A stretch of DNA of 6,074 bases, from assembly GCA_031262895.1 (NCBI GenBank), contig JAISGW010000213.1, forward strand, positions 1 through 6,074, in the 5' to 3' direction. Positions within the stretch are counted from its first letter, which is position 1, and every line of letters starts with the position of its first letter. The notes beneath the pieces were generated by a model, which was given only the letters and a program-made list of their open reading frames with translations, made no database searches and was not told the origin of the DNA. Shown here one piece after another: positions 1-5,466 of the stretch. A program made the position numbers and the translations under genes. Source of the stretch: Tannerella sp. Its GTDB lineage: Bacteria > Bacteroidota > Bacteroidia > Bacteroidales > Tannerellaceae.

Positions 1-782
1 TGCTCTTCGGCACCCTGCTCCTCTGCGTGGGCCTGATAGCCTTCGTCATTTATTGCGGCATGGACAAACGCTTAGACAGCTCGCTGGGCATCACGCGCGA
101 AAACAGCGCCGAAGCCGGCTTCCAAATCAAGGACTTGAAGTTAGTGCTCACCAACAAGGGGTTCTGGCTGATTGCCCTCCTCTGCGTGCTCTTCTATTCG
201 GGTGTCTTCCCCTTCCTGAAATTCGCCGCCACCCTGATGCAGGACAAATACAACGTCTCGCCCGAATACGCCGGACTTATCCCCAGCCTGCTTCCCTTCG
301 GAACCATCTTGCTTACCCCACTCTTCGGCAACGTGTACGACCGCATCGGCAAGGGCGCCACGCTGATGATTATCGGCTCGGTAATGATGATAGCCGTGCA
401 TGCCCTTTTCGCCGCGCCCATTTTGAATGTATGGTGGTTTGCCATCATCGAAATTATCGTCCTCGGCATCGCCTTCTCGCTGGTGCCTTCGGCCATGTGG
501 CCTTCCGTTCCGAAAATCATCCCGCAACACTTGCTGGGTTCGGCCTACGCCCTGATTTTCTACGTGCAGAACATCGGCCTCGCCTTGGTTCCGGCCTTGA
601 TCGGCTGGGTGCTGGGCAAATACGGGACGACCGTCACGCCTCAAGGCGTGCATTATAACTATACCTATCCGATGTGCGTCTTCACGCTCTTCGGTATCCT
701 GGCCGTCGTGGTCGCCCTCCTGCTGAAAAGGGAAGACAAGAAGAAAGGCTACGGTCTGGAGCAGCCCAACATCAAGAAATGA
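1..782 (+). CDS. MFS transporter, C-terminal half (5' end cut by window edge)
   Basis: Inner-membrane secondary transporter of the major facilitator superfamily; the substrate cannot be told. The reading frame is open from base 3 with no upstream stop, so the gene begins outside the window and the GTG at 27 is an internal valine codon. The visible 259 residues hold the end of one hydrophobic segment (about 1-19), a polar central loop (20-50), and six hydrophobic segments near 53-74, 89-109, 119-138, 143-165, 179-205 and 222-241. This matches the second half of a 12-helix MFS protein. A motif-A-like GNVYDRIGKG lies at 109-118, after the second of these segments, where the family's conserved loop is expected. 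PSVPKIIP (167-174) and QNIG (189-192) resemble MFSD1-like members, but that is recollection, not a search. The tail is basic and polar (KREDKKK), as expected for a cytoplasmic C-terminus. Its TGA overlaps the ispE ATG, so the two are probably cotranscribed. Confidence 0.9.
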   Translation, partial: LFGTLLLCVGLIAFVIYCGMDKRLDSSLGITRENSAEAGFQIKDLKLVLTNKGFWLIALLCVLFYSGVFPFLKFAATLMQDKYNVSPEYAGLIPSLLPFGTILLTPLFGNVYDRIGKGATLMIIGSVMMIAVHALFAAPILNVWWFAIIEIIVLGIAFSLVPSAMWPSVPKIIPQHLLGSAYALIFYVQNIGLALVPALIGWVLGKYGTTVTPQGVHYNYTYPMCVFTLFGILAVVVALLLKREDKKKGYGLEQPNIKK

Positions 783-1585
783 TTTGTTTTCCTAACGCGA
801 AGATAAACTTGGGTCTCAATGTCGTGGGTTGCCGTGCAGACGGATTCCACGACATTGAGACCGTCTTTTACCCCATCCCCTTGCGCGAAGCCTTGGAGAT
901 TGTGCCGGCCGACGCCTTTTCCTTCACGCAAACGGGCATTCCCGTTGATGCACCTACGGAAAAGAATCTGGCCGTCAAAGCCTATCGCCTTTTTGCCGAA
1001 ACCTATCCCCTACCCCCTTTGGCCGTTTACCTGCGCAAGGCCATCCCTTTCGGTGCCGGTTTGGGCGGCGGTTCGGCCGACGCGGCCTTTATGCTCAAAT
1101 TGCTCAACGATTTTACAGGACAAGGCTTGGACGTGGAAAAGCTGGAGACTCTGGCCGCCCGTTTGGGTGCCGACTGCCCCTTCTTCATCCGCAACCATCC
1201 CGTCTTCGCCAGCGGCACGGGCAATGTCTTTGAGCCGGTCGAACTGAACCTCTCCGGCCTTTACTTAGTCTTGGTCAAGCCTGACCTGGCCGTATCCACA
1301 GCCCAAGCCTACGCGGAATTAAAACCAAAAGCCCCGGCCCTTTCCCTGAAGGCCATCATCCGCCGCCCCCTTGAGGAATGGCGCGAATGGATGGGCAACG
1401 ACTTCGAAGCGACCGTTTTCCGCCGCTTCCCCGCCATCGCCGCCATCAAGGAAAAATTATACGAGGAAGGCGCCCTTTATGCCTCCATGTCCGGCTCCGG
1501 CTCCTCCGTATTCGGCCTTTTCAAACAAGCGGCTCGCCTGGAGGACAAATTTCCTACCTGTTTCTGCCGCTGCCTAAGCCTTTAG
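779..1585 (+). CDS. ispE: 4-diphosphocytidyl-2-C-methyl-D-erythritol kinase (IspE)
   Basis: Cytoplasmic GHMP-family kinase of the non-mevalonate (MEP) isoprenoid pathway. It phosphorylates the 2-hydroxyl of CDP-methylerythritol using ATP. The product is 268 residues, slightly shorter than the roughly 280 of well-studied homologues. Family motifs appear in order: N-terminal PNAKINLGL (5-13) with the substrate-site lysine K8; the glycine-rich ATP loop PFGAGLGGGSADAA (90-103); GADCPFF (130-136) with the predicted catalytic aspartate D132; and the third GHMP motif SMSGSGSSVFGLF (236-248). The frame is open upstream of 779, with an in-frame ATG at 674. That extension would overlap the MFS gene by over 100 bases and adds 35 arginine-rich residues unlike the family, whereas the 779 start puts the AKIN motif at the usual distance from the N-terminus. 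The start overlaps the upstream stop as ATGA, suggesting coupled translation. The last residues (CFCRCLSL) are cysteine-rich and not obviously conserved. The stop lies one base from the stop of the convergent gene. Confidence 0.96.
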   Translation: MICFPNAKINLGLNVVGCRADGFHDIETVFYPIPLREALEIVPADAFSFTQTGIPVDAPTEKNLAVKAYRLFAETYPLPPLAVYLRKAIPFGAGLGGGSADAAFMLKLLNDFTGQGLDVEKLETLAARLGADCPFFIRNHPVFASGTGNVFEPVELNLSGLYLVLVKPDLAVSTAQAYAELKPKAPALSLKAIIRRPLEEWREWMGNDFEATVFRRFPAIAAIKEKLYEEGALYASMSGSGSSVFGLFKQAARLEDKFPTCFCRCLSL

Positions 1586-1597
1586 GCTATTCGCGGC
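1566..1597. other. Inverted repeat spanning two convergent stop codons
   Basis: The inner arms GCCTAA (1572-1577) and TTAGGC (1582-1587) are perfectly complementary around a 4-base loop. Outer arms GCCGC (1566-1570) and GCGGC (1593-1597) extend the structure across a 1-base and a 5-base bulge. The hairpin covers the ispE stop (1583-1585) and the first base of the opposing gene's stop (1587-1589). No run of T follows on either strand, so it is not a canonical intrinsic terminator. It may still help end transcription or protect 3' ends from both sides. The pairing is read directly; the role is inference. Confidence 0.4.
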
Positions 1598-2264
1598 CGA
1601 GATACTCGTCTACCGTCTCGTTGAGGAAGCGGTTGAAAGGAACCTGCTCCTTGAAAATATCCACAACCTTATCCATCCATCCCTTTTTCAGGAAAAAACT
1701 GTCGGGTTTGAACGTGCTGACGCAATAGTATTTGTGCCGCAGCCAATCGTCGTGCGCGAAATCGGGCGGAAAACCGGCGGGCAGGCGTTTGAGCATGTCC
1801 TCCTCGCCCAGTCCGTCGGGATAGGCAGCCTTGAAAGAAGGCTTTTCCAAAATGGCGAGAAATTCGTCGCAGCGCTCGTATATGTCGCGGCGGAGCATCT
1901 TGAGCAGGCGGGGGTCCGGCCCCCACACGCCGCCCGACAACATGCAGGAACCCGGCTGTATATGCAGGTAATAGCCGCCGCGGGGGCTGCGATGCCCGCC
2001 TCCGGCCGCGATAAAGGCGCCGTAATGGGTCTTGTAAGGCATCTTGTTCGGCGAAAAACGGATGTCCCGGTAAATACGAAAAGCGCAATCTGCGGCTTCT
2101 ACTCCGGAGATTTCCGGGTCGAAGGCGGCCATACGCCCAATCAGCTCCTGCACGTAAGCGAGGAAAGTGGCGCGGGTGCTCTCGTAACGGCTTTTGTTCG
2201 CCTGAAACCAGGGGCGCTCGTTGTTGGCGGCCAAGTCTTTCAGGAACTGTAAGATTTCTTCCAT
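1587..2264 (-). CDS. DUF2461 / TIGR02453 family protein, function unknown
   Basis: A soluble 225-residue protein of the DUF2461 (TIGR02453) family, common in bacteria and without an established biochemical function. Recognisable family features are an N-terminal FLKDLAANNERPWFQANKSRYE-like block (7-28), the basic signature RIYRDIRFSPNKMPYKTH (63-80), GYYLHIQPG (97-105) followed by SGGVWGP (110-116), and the C-terminal YYCVSTFKPD block (179-188). The length is typical of the family. No signal peptide or membrane segment is visible, so it is probably cytoplasmic. The start is the ATG at 2262-2264; the leader is AT-rich without a Shine-Dalgarno sequence, as is normal in Bacteroidetes. A strong terminator lies upstream, between it and the lipoprotein gene, so it is probably a separate unit, but no convincing -7 element could be picked in the roughly 40 bases available. 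The family assignment rests on recognised motifs; I make no claim about what it does. Confidence 0.88.
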   Translation of the reverse strand: MEEILQFLKDLAANNERPWFQANKSRYESTRATFLAYVQELIGRMAAFDPEISGVEAADCAFRIYRDIRFSPNKMPYKTHYGAFIAAGGGHRSPRGGYYLHIQPGSCMLSGGVWGPDPRLLKMLRRDIYERCDEFLAILEKPSFKAAYPDGLGEEDMLKRLPAGFPPDFAHDDWLRHKYYCVSTFKPDSFFLKKGWMDKVVDIFKEQVPFNRFLNETVDEYLGRE

Positions 2265-2302
2265 GATAAATTGAATATGATTTGTTTTTTCAGGGGGTAT
2301 CT

Positions 2303-2355
2303 AAAAGGAAAAAGTATCCCGGGAGAACAGCTCAGGCGCCGTCTCTCCCGGGATA
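2303..2355 (-). terminator. Strong intrinsic terminator after the lipoprotein gene
   Basis: Perfect 12-base inverted repeat: TATCCCGGGAGA at 2315-2326 pairs with TCTCCCGGGATA at 2344-2355 around a 17-base loop. Read on the minus strand, the stem begins three bases after the lipoprotein stop codon and is followed by a T-rich run (TTTTT, CC, TTTT) at 2313-2303. This is the classic form of a rho-independent terminator. On the + strand the stem is also followed by five T (2356-2360), so it could stop antisense transcription too. Each arm contains the self-complementary CCCGGG. Confidence 0.9.
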
Positions 2356-2358
2356 TTT

Positions 2359-2793
2359 TTAAAACTTGTGCTTCAAAGTGTAGGCCTCCAGCGTAGCCTT
2401 GCCCTTGATGGCCTTGGTAAAGGCCTGGAAGGCAGGAGAGGCATTGTGCGCGTTGATGGCGCTTTGCGACTTCCAATACTCGATGAAGGTGTACTTCAGG
2501 GGGTCTTTCACATCTTGGTACAGGTTGTAATCAATGTTGCCGGCATCCTTGTGCGTGGCGGCTACCACGTCTTGGAAAGCCTTTTCAACAGCGGCCTGCT
2601 CGGCCTTCTTGACGGTTACATGGGCCACGATGACGAGGATGTCGCCGGCGGGAGCCTTTTGTTCGACCACACGAACGGTGTCGTGCACAACTGTAGGAGC
2701 AGCCGCCTGTTGCGGCGCCTGCTTGCAGGAGAACAGCAGGAAGGCCGGGCAAAGCGCGACACTCCACAACAGATTCTTCACTACTTTTTTCAT
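2359..2793 (-). CDS. Lipoprotein with ABM (antibiotic biosynthesis monooxygenase-like) domain
   Basis: A 144-residue predicted lipoprotein. Residues 1-22 form a basic then hydrophobic signal peptide ending in the lipobox LFSC, with C23 as the lipidated cysteine. The residues after it (KQAPQQAAAP) lack the acidic Bacteroidetes surface-export signal, so the protein probably faces the periplasm. A flexible linker (about 24-50) leads to one ferredoxin-like ABM domain (about 52-140). Family marks are GNIDYNLYQD (85-94), the FIEYW strand (103-107), and HNASPAFQAF (116-125) with the conserved histidine H116. Single-domain ABM proteins include quinol monooxygenases and heme-degrading enzymes, but many have no known reaction, and which this is cannot be told. 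Most ABM proteins are cytoplasmic, so the lipid anchor is notable. It starts 23 bases after the fumarase stop with no visible promoter, and a terminator follows directly, so it is probably the last gene of a fumarase operon. Confidence 0.85.
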   Translation of the reverse strand: MKKVVKNLLWSVALCPAFLLFSCKQAPQQAAAPTVVHDTVRVVEQKAPAGDILVIVAHVTVKKAEQAAVEKAFQDVVAATHKDAGNIDYNLYQDVKDPLKYTFIEYWKSQSAINAHNASPAFQAFTKAIKGKATLEAYTLKHKF

Positions 2794-2816
2794 ACGAATT
2801 TTAATTTGTTATTTAA

Positions 2817-4451
2817 TTAGCAACACGGCCTCAACTGTTTGAAGAAGTCGTTGCCTTTATTATCTACGAGGATGAAGGCGGGGAAGTTTTCCACCTCTAT
2901 TTTCCAGATGGCTTCCATGCCCAGTTCGGGGTATTCGAGGCATTCCACCTTTTTGATGCTTTCCTGCGCGAGGATGGCCGCCGGGCCGCCGATGCTGCCG
3001 AGGTAAAAGCCGCCATGCTTCTGGCAGGCGTCGGTCACCTGCTGCGTACGGTTGCCCTTGGCAATCATGATGAGGCTGCCGCCGTTTTCCTGAAATTCCT
3101 CCACGTAGGGGTCCATGCGGTTGGCCGTCGTCGGGCCGAAGGAGCCTGAAGGCATGCCCTTCGGCGTCTTGGCCGGGCCGGCATAGTAAATCGGGTGGTC
3201 CTTGATGTATTGGGGAAGCCCTTGTCCGGCGTCGAGGCGTTCTTTCAACTTCGCGTGGGCGATGTCGCGGCCTACGATGATGGTGCCGCTCAATGACAAG
3301 CGGGTGGCCACGGGATATTTGTCGAGTTCTTTCAGGATGTCGGCCATCGGCTGGTTGAGGTCAATTTTCACGCCCTCGCCGTCGCCGGCCTTGCGGTACT
3401 TTTCAGGAATCAGGCGGCCCGGATTGGTCTCCATCTTCTCTATCCATACGCCTTCGCCGTTGATTTTGGCCTTGATGTTGCGGTCGGCCGAGCAGGAGAC
3501 GCCCAAGCCCACAGGGCAGGAGGCACCGTGGCGCGGCAAGCGGATGATGCGCAGGTCGTGGGCGAAATATTTGCCGCCGAACTGGGCGCCGAGACCGATT
3601 TTATAGGCTTCCTCCAGCACCTGCTTCTCTAATTCCAGGTCGCGGAAGGCTTGTCCGCCCTCGTTGCCGTGGGTGGGCAGGCTGTCGTAATAATGCGCCG
3701 AAGCCAGCTTCACCGTCTTGAGGTTCATCTCGGCCGAGGTGCCGCCAATGACAAAGGCGATATGGTAAGGCGGGCAGGCGGCCGTGCCCAGGGTCTTCAT
3801 CTTTTCCACTAAGAAAGGAAGCAGCTTCTGGGGCGTCAGCAGCGCCTTGGTCTCCTGATAGAGGTAGGTCTTGTTGGCCGAGCCTCCGCCTTTGGCCACG
3901 CAAAGGAACTTGTATTCGTTGCCCTTGACGGCGTAAAGGTCGATTTGCGCCGGCAGGTTGCAGCCCGTATTGACTTCCTTATACATGTCGAGGGGGACGT
4001 TTTGCGAATACCGGAGGTTGTCCTCGGTGTAAGTCTCGTAAACGCCGTGCGAAAGGGCTTCCTCGTCGTTGCCTTCGGTCCACACCCGGTGGCCTTTCTT
4101 GCCTACGATGATGGCCGTGCCCGTATCCTGGCAGAAGGGCAGCCGGCCCTTGGCCGAAACTTCCGCGTTGCGGAGGAAGGTGAGCGCAACGAACTTGTCG
4201 TTCTCGCTGGCTTCCGGGTCGGAAAGGATTTTCGCCACTTGTTCCTGGTGGGAAGGGCGCAGGAAGAAGGCTACGTCGTGAAAAGCCGCCTTCGACAGCG
4301 CCGTCAGCGCCTCGGGGGCAATCTTCAGCACTTCCTCCCCGTCCAGTTTGACGGACTTTACATATTCCTTACTGTCGGGAAGCAGATAATACTCGGTCGT
4401 ATCCTTGCCTACAGGAAATGGCTCCTGATACTTAAAAGAAGGTGTTGCCAT
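2817..4451 (-). CDS. Class I fumarate hydratase ([4Fe-4S], oxygen-sensitive)
   Basis: Cytoplasmic enzyme interconverting fumarate and malate. In anaerobic Bacteroidetes it typically runs from malate to fumarate, feeding fumarate reductase for succinate production. At 544 residues it has the normal length for a single-chain class I enzyme. The N-terminal Fumarase domain covers about 15-290 and the C-terminal Fumerase_C domain about 295-540. The three expected iron-sulfur cluster ligands are present: C107 in CQDTGTAI, C226 in GTAACPPYH, and C312 in GASCPVGLGVSC. Other conserved blocks are GGGSANKT (188-195), IGGTSAEMNLK (235-245), HDLRIIRLPRHGASC (298-312), GSFGPTTANRMDPYV (436-450) and KGNRTQ (465-470). 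The protein ends in an unusual Cys-Cys pair (543-544). The start ATG (4449-4451) has an A/T-rich leader and a TAnnTTTG element about 50 bases upstream. The lipoprotein gene follows 23 bases later. The symbol is left blank because fumA, fumB and fum are used inconsistently in this phylum. Confidence 0.97.
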   Translation of the reverse strand: MATPSFKYQEPFPVGKDTTEYYLLPDSKEYVKSVKLDGEEVLKIAPEALTALSKAAFHDVAFFLRPSHQEQVAKILSDPEASENDKFVALTFLRNAEVSAKGRLPFCQDTGTAIIVGKKGHRVWTEGNDEEALSHGVYETYTEDNLRYSQNVPLDMYKEVNTGCNLPAQIDLYAVKGNEYKFLCVAKGGGSANKTYLYQETKALLTPQKLLPFLVEKMKTLGTAACPPYHIAFVIGGTSAEMNLKTVKLASAHYYDSLPTHGNEGGQAFRDLELEKQVLEEAYKIGLGAQFGGKYFAHDLRIIRLPRHGASCPVGLGVSCSADRNIKAKINGEGVWIEKMETNPGRLIPEKYRKAGDGEGVKIDLNQPMADILKELDKYPVATRLSLSGTIIVGRDIAHAKLKERLDAGQGLPQYIKDHPIYYAGPAKTPKGMPSGSFGPTTANRMDPYVEEFQENGGSLIMIAKGNRTQQVTDACQKHGGFYLGSIGGPAAILAQESIKKVECLEYPELGMEAIWKIEVENFPAFILVDNKGNDFFKQLRPCC

Positions 4452-4498
4452 AGAGATGTATTTTTGTATTTGTTAAATTGTCCTTGCTTTTCGAAGCG

Positions 4499-4506
4499 CA
4501 AAAGTA
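4499..4506 (-). promoter_or_regulatory. Bacteroidetes -7 element (TACTTTTG) of the fumarase promoter
   Basis: Read on the minus strand, 4506-4499 is TACTTTTG, an exact fit to the Bacteroidetes primary-sigma -7 consensus TAnnTTTG. It lies about 47 bases before the fumarase start codon, which would give a 5' leader of roughly 40 bases. No good TTTG-type -33 element is seen at the usual 19-21 base distance, so the promoter may be weak or activator-dependent. A short complementary pair (GCTT and AAGC, minus strand) sits just downstream, near the expected transcription start. Confidence 0.6.
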
Positions 4507-4529
4507 CGAAATCATTGAATAAGACGATT

Positions 4530-4564
4530 AGTTATAAGTTATGAGTTATGAATTATGAGTTAGG
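4530..4564. repeat. Heptamer tandem repeat, five units
   Basis: Five adjacent 7-base units on the + strand: AGTTATA, AGTTATG, AGTTATG, AATTATG, AGTTAGG. Each differs from AGTTATG by at most two bases. The tract lies between the fumarase -7 element and the palindrome array. Similar AT-rich heptamer tracts occur between genes in Bacteroidales genomes (recollection, not searched). On the minus strand, 4530 lies about 24 bases upstream of the -7 element, so a change in unit number would shift upstream DNA relative to the promoter. Confidence 0.75.
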
Positions 4565-4576
4565 GCAAAGCCGCGC

Positions 4577-4674
4577 CGTGAAAAAATTCACAGGCTCCCC
4601 CAAGCGCAGGGAAGGTCGTGAAAAAATTCACAGGCTTCCCCGAGGCCCGGGGGAGGTCGTGAAAAAATTCACGG
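4577..4674. repeat. Array of three GTGAAAAAATTCAC palindromes at 40-41 base spacing
   Basis: The 14-base sequence GTGAAAAAATTCAC occurs identically at 4578-4591, 4618-4631 and 4659-4672. Five-base arms (GTGAA and TTCAC) flank AAAA; the third copy is extended to six-base arms by a flanking C and G. Copies 1 and 2 are followed by AGGCT, a variable C-rich then G-rich stretch, and AGGTC, so the array is an imperfect tandem repeat of about 40 bases with roughly 2.4 units. The segment between copies 2 and 3 can form its own hairpin (4635-4642 with 4648-4655, one G-T pair, 5-base loop); the one between copies 1 and 2 forms a weaker version. It begins 15 bases beyond the GDPD stop on the minus strand and lies about 70-175 bases upstream of the fumarase -7 element. 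It may be operators, a dispersed intergenic repeat, or a 3'-end structure. Confidence 0.85.
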
Positions 4675-4688
4675 CCCCTAATCCGCAT

Positions 4689-5456
4689 TTAACGGGAAAG
4701 TTTCAAGGCTTTTGCCGGATGATTGGTGGTGAGGAAGTCCGCCTTTTCCTTGATGAAGCGTTTCATGTCGTCCGGCTTGTCCACCGTCCATACATTGACG
4801 GTCAAGCCCAAGCGGTGGGCTTCTTTTATCCATTCGGGATGCTTGTCGAAGACGGTCTGGTTGTAATCAATGCCCGTCCAGGTAGAGTCCTTCACAGCTT
4901 GCGGCGCAAGGTCGCCTCCCAGGTAAGAGACGGAGGCCGCAGGCTGCAGGCGGCGCAGTTCGCTGCAGGCATTCCGGCTGAAGGAGATGTACTCGGTCTG
5001 CGCTTCCATCTGATGCGCCCGAACCAGCTCGACGACCTTGGCCGTGAGGCAATCCTCGTCCTGTTTCGTGGCCTGCGCCTTTATTTCCAGTATCAGTTGT
5101 GTGCCCTTGCAAACCTTGCCGTGCACCAAGTATTGCTCCAAGGTCGGGAGGATTTCGCCGTTGGAGAGGCGCAAATCGCGCAGCAGGGCGAAGGGTGTCT
5201 GTTCGATGAGATAGCCGTCTATAGTCGGGTCGTGGTTGACGACGACCCGCTTGTCGGAGGTCAGGTTGACGTCGAATTCGGAGCCGTAAGCGCCCAGTTC
5301 GTGGGCCATATAAAGAGAAGCCACCGAATTTTGGGCGGCGCCGGGAGCTTTCCAATAGCCGCGATGGGCGATGATTTTAGTTTGCGCCTGCAGGCTGCCG
5401 CAAAGGAGCAGCAAGCCCAGCAAGGGCAAAAGGGAAATTGTTCTTTTCATATACAT
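4689..5456 (-). CDS. Secreted glycerophosphodiester phosphodiesterase (GDPD family)
   Basis: Predicted exported enzyme hydrolysing glycerophosphodiesters (deacylated phospholipid head groups) to glycerol-3-phosphate and an alcohol. The 255-residue product begins with a signal peptide: basic MYMKR, a leucine-rich core (about 8-19), and a likely signal peptidase I site after SLQA (24). The mature protein is a single GDPD TIM barrel. The expected metal and catalytic residues are visible: H31-R32 in AHRG, E60 and D62 in SEFD, H75 in NHDP, and E124 and K126 in LEIK, with W223 and the TTNHP block (243-247) near the end. No lipobox precedes the mature region, so it is probably soluble in the periplasm. 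Two starts are possible, ATG at 5456 or at 5450; the second gives the more typical MKRT signal-peptide start. The gene begins 10 bases after the uvrA stop with no room for a promoter, so it is probably cotranscribed with uvrA. The specific substrate is unknown. Confidence 0.93.
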   Translation of the reverse strand: MYMKRTISLLPLLGLLLLCGSLQAQTKIIAHRGYWKAPGAAQNSVASLYMAHELGAYGSEFDVNLTSDKRVVVNHDPTIDGYLIEQTPFALLRDLRLSNGEILPTLEQYLVHGKVCKGTQLILEIKAQATKQDEDCLTAKVVELVRAHQMEAQTEYISFSRNACSELRRLQPAASVSYLGGDLAPQAVKDSTWTGIDYNQTVFDKHPEWIKEAHRLGLTVNVWTVDKPDDMKRFIKEKADFLTTNHPAKALKLSR

Positions 5457-5466
5457 TTATATTAGG

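Noticed and set aside
27..29. GTG at 27 as the start of the transporter gene, and ATG at 6054 as the start of uvrA
   Set aside because: Both frames stay open to the window edges, and the sequence beyond each codon continues the family pattern: a membrane segment for the transporter, and the region before the CDEC zinc finger half for UvrA.
53..658. Overlapping open frames (201 and 170 codons) within the MFS gene on both strands
   Set aside because: Their translations are rich in arginine, histidine and proline with no fold, typical of off-frame reading of GC-rich DNA, while the MFS frame has clean membrane segments.
674..778. An upstream ATG extending ispE by 35 residues
   Set aside because: The extension lies wholly inside the MFS gene, is arginine-rich and unlike IspE N-termini. 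The ATG at 779 places the AKIN motif correctly.
1734..2252. A 172-codon + strand open frame antisense to the DUF2461 gene
   Set aside because: It is a shadow of a gene with clear family motifs; its own translation shows no domain and there is no promoter for it.
2265..2314. A promoter for the DUF2461 gene
   Set aside because: No TAnnTTTG-like element could be found in the leader; AT-richness alone is not enough.
4577..4674. A CRISPR array
   Set aside because: Only three 14-base copies with a homologous, repeat-like linker rather than unique spacers, and no cas genes nearby.
4548..5465. A 305-codon + strand open frame running through the palindrome array and antisense to the GDPD gene
   Set aside because: The opposite strand carries a clear GDPD gene with signal peptide and all catalytic residues. 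The + strand frame has no recognisable domain, and its N-terminus is just the translated palindrome repeat.
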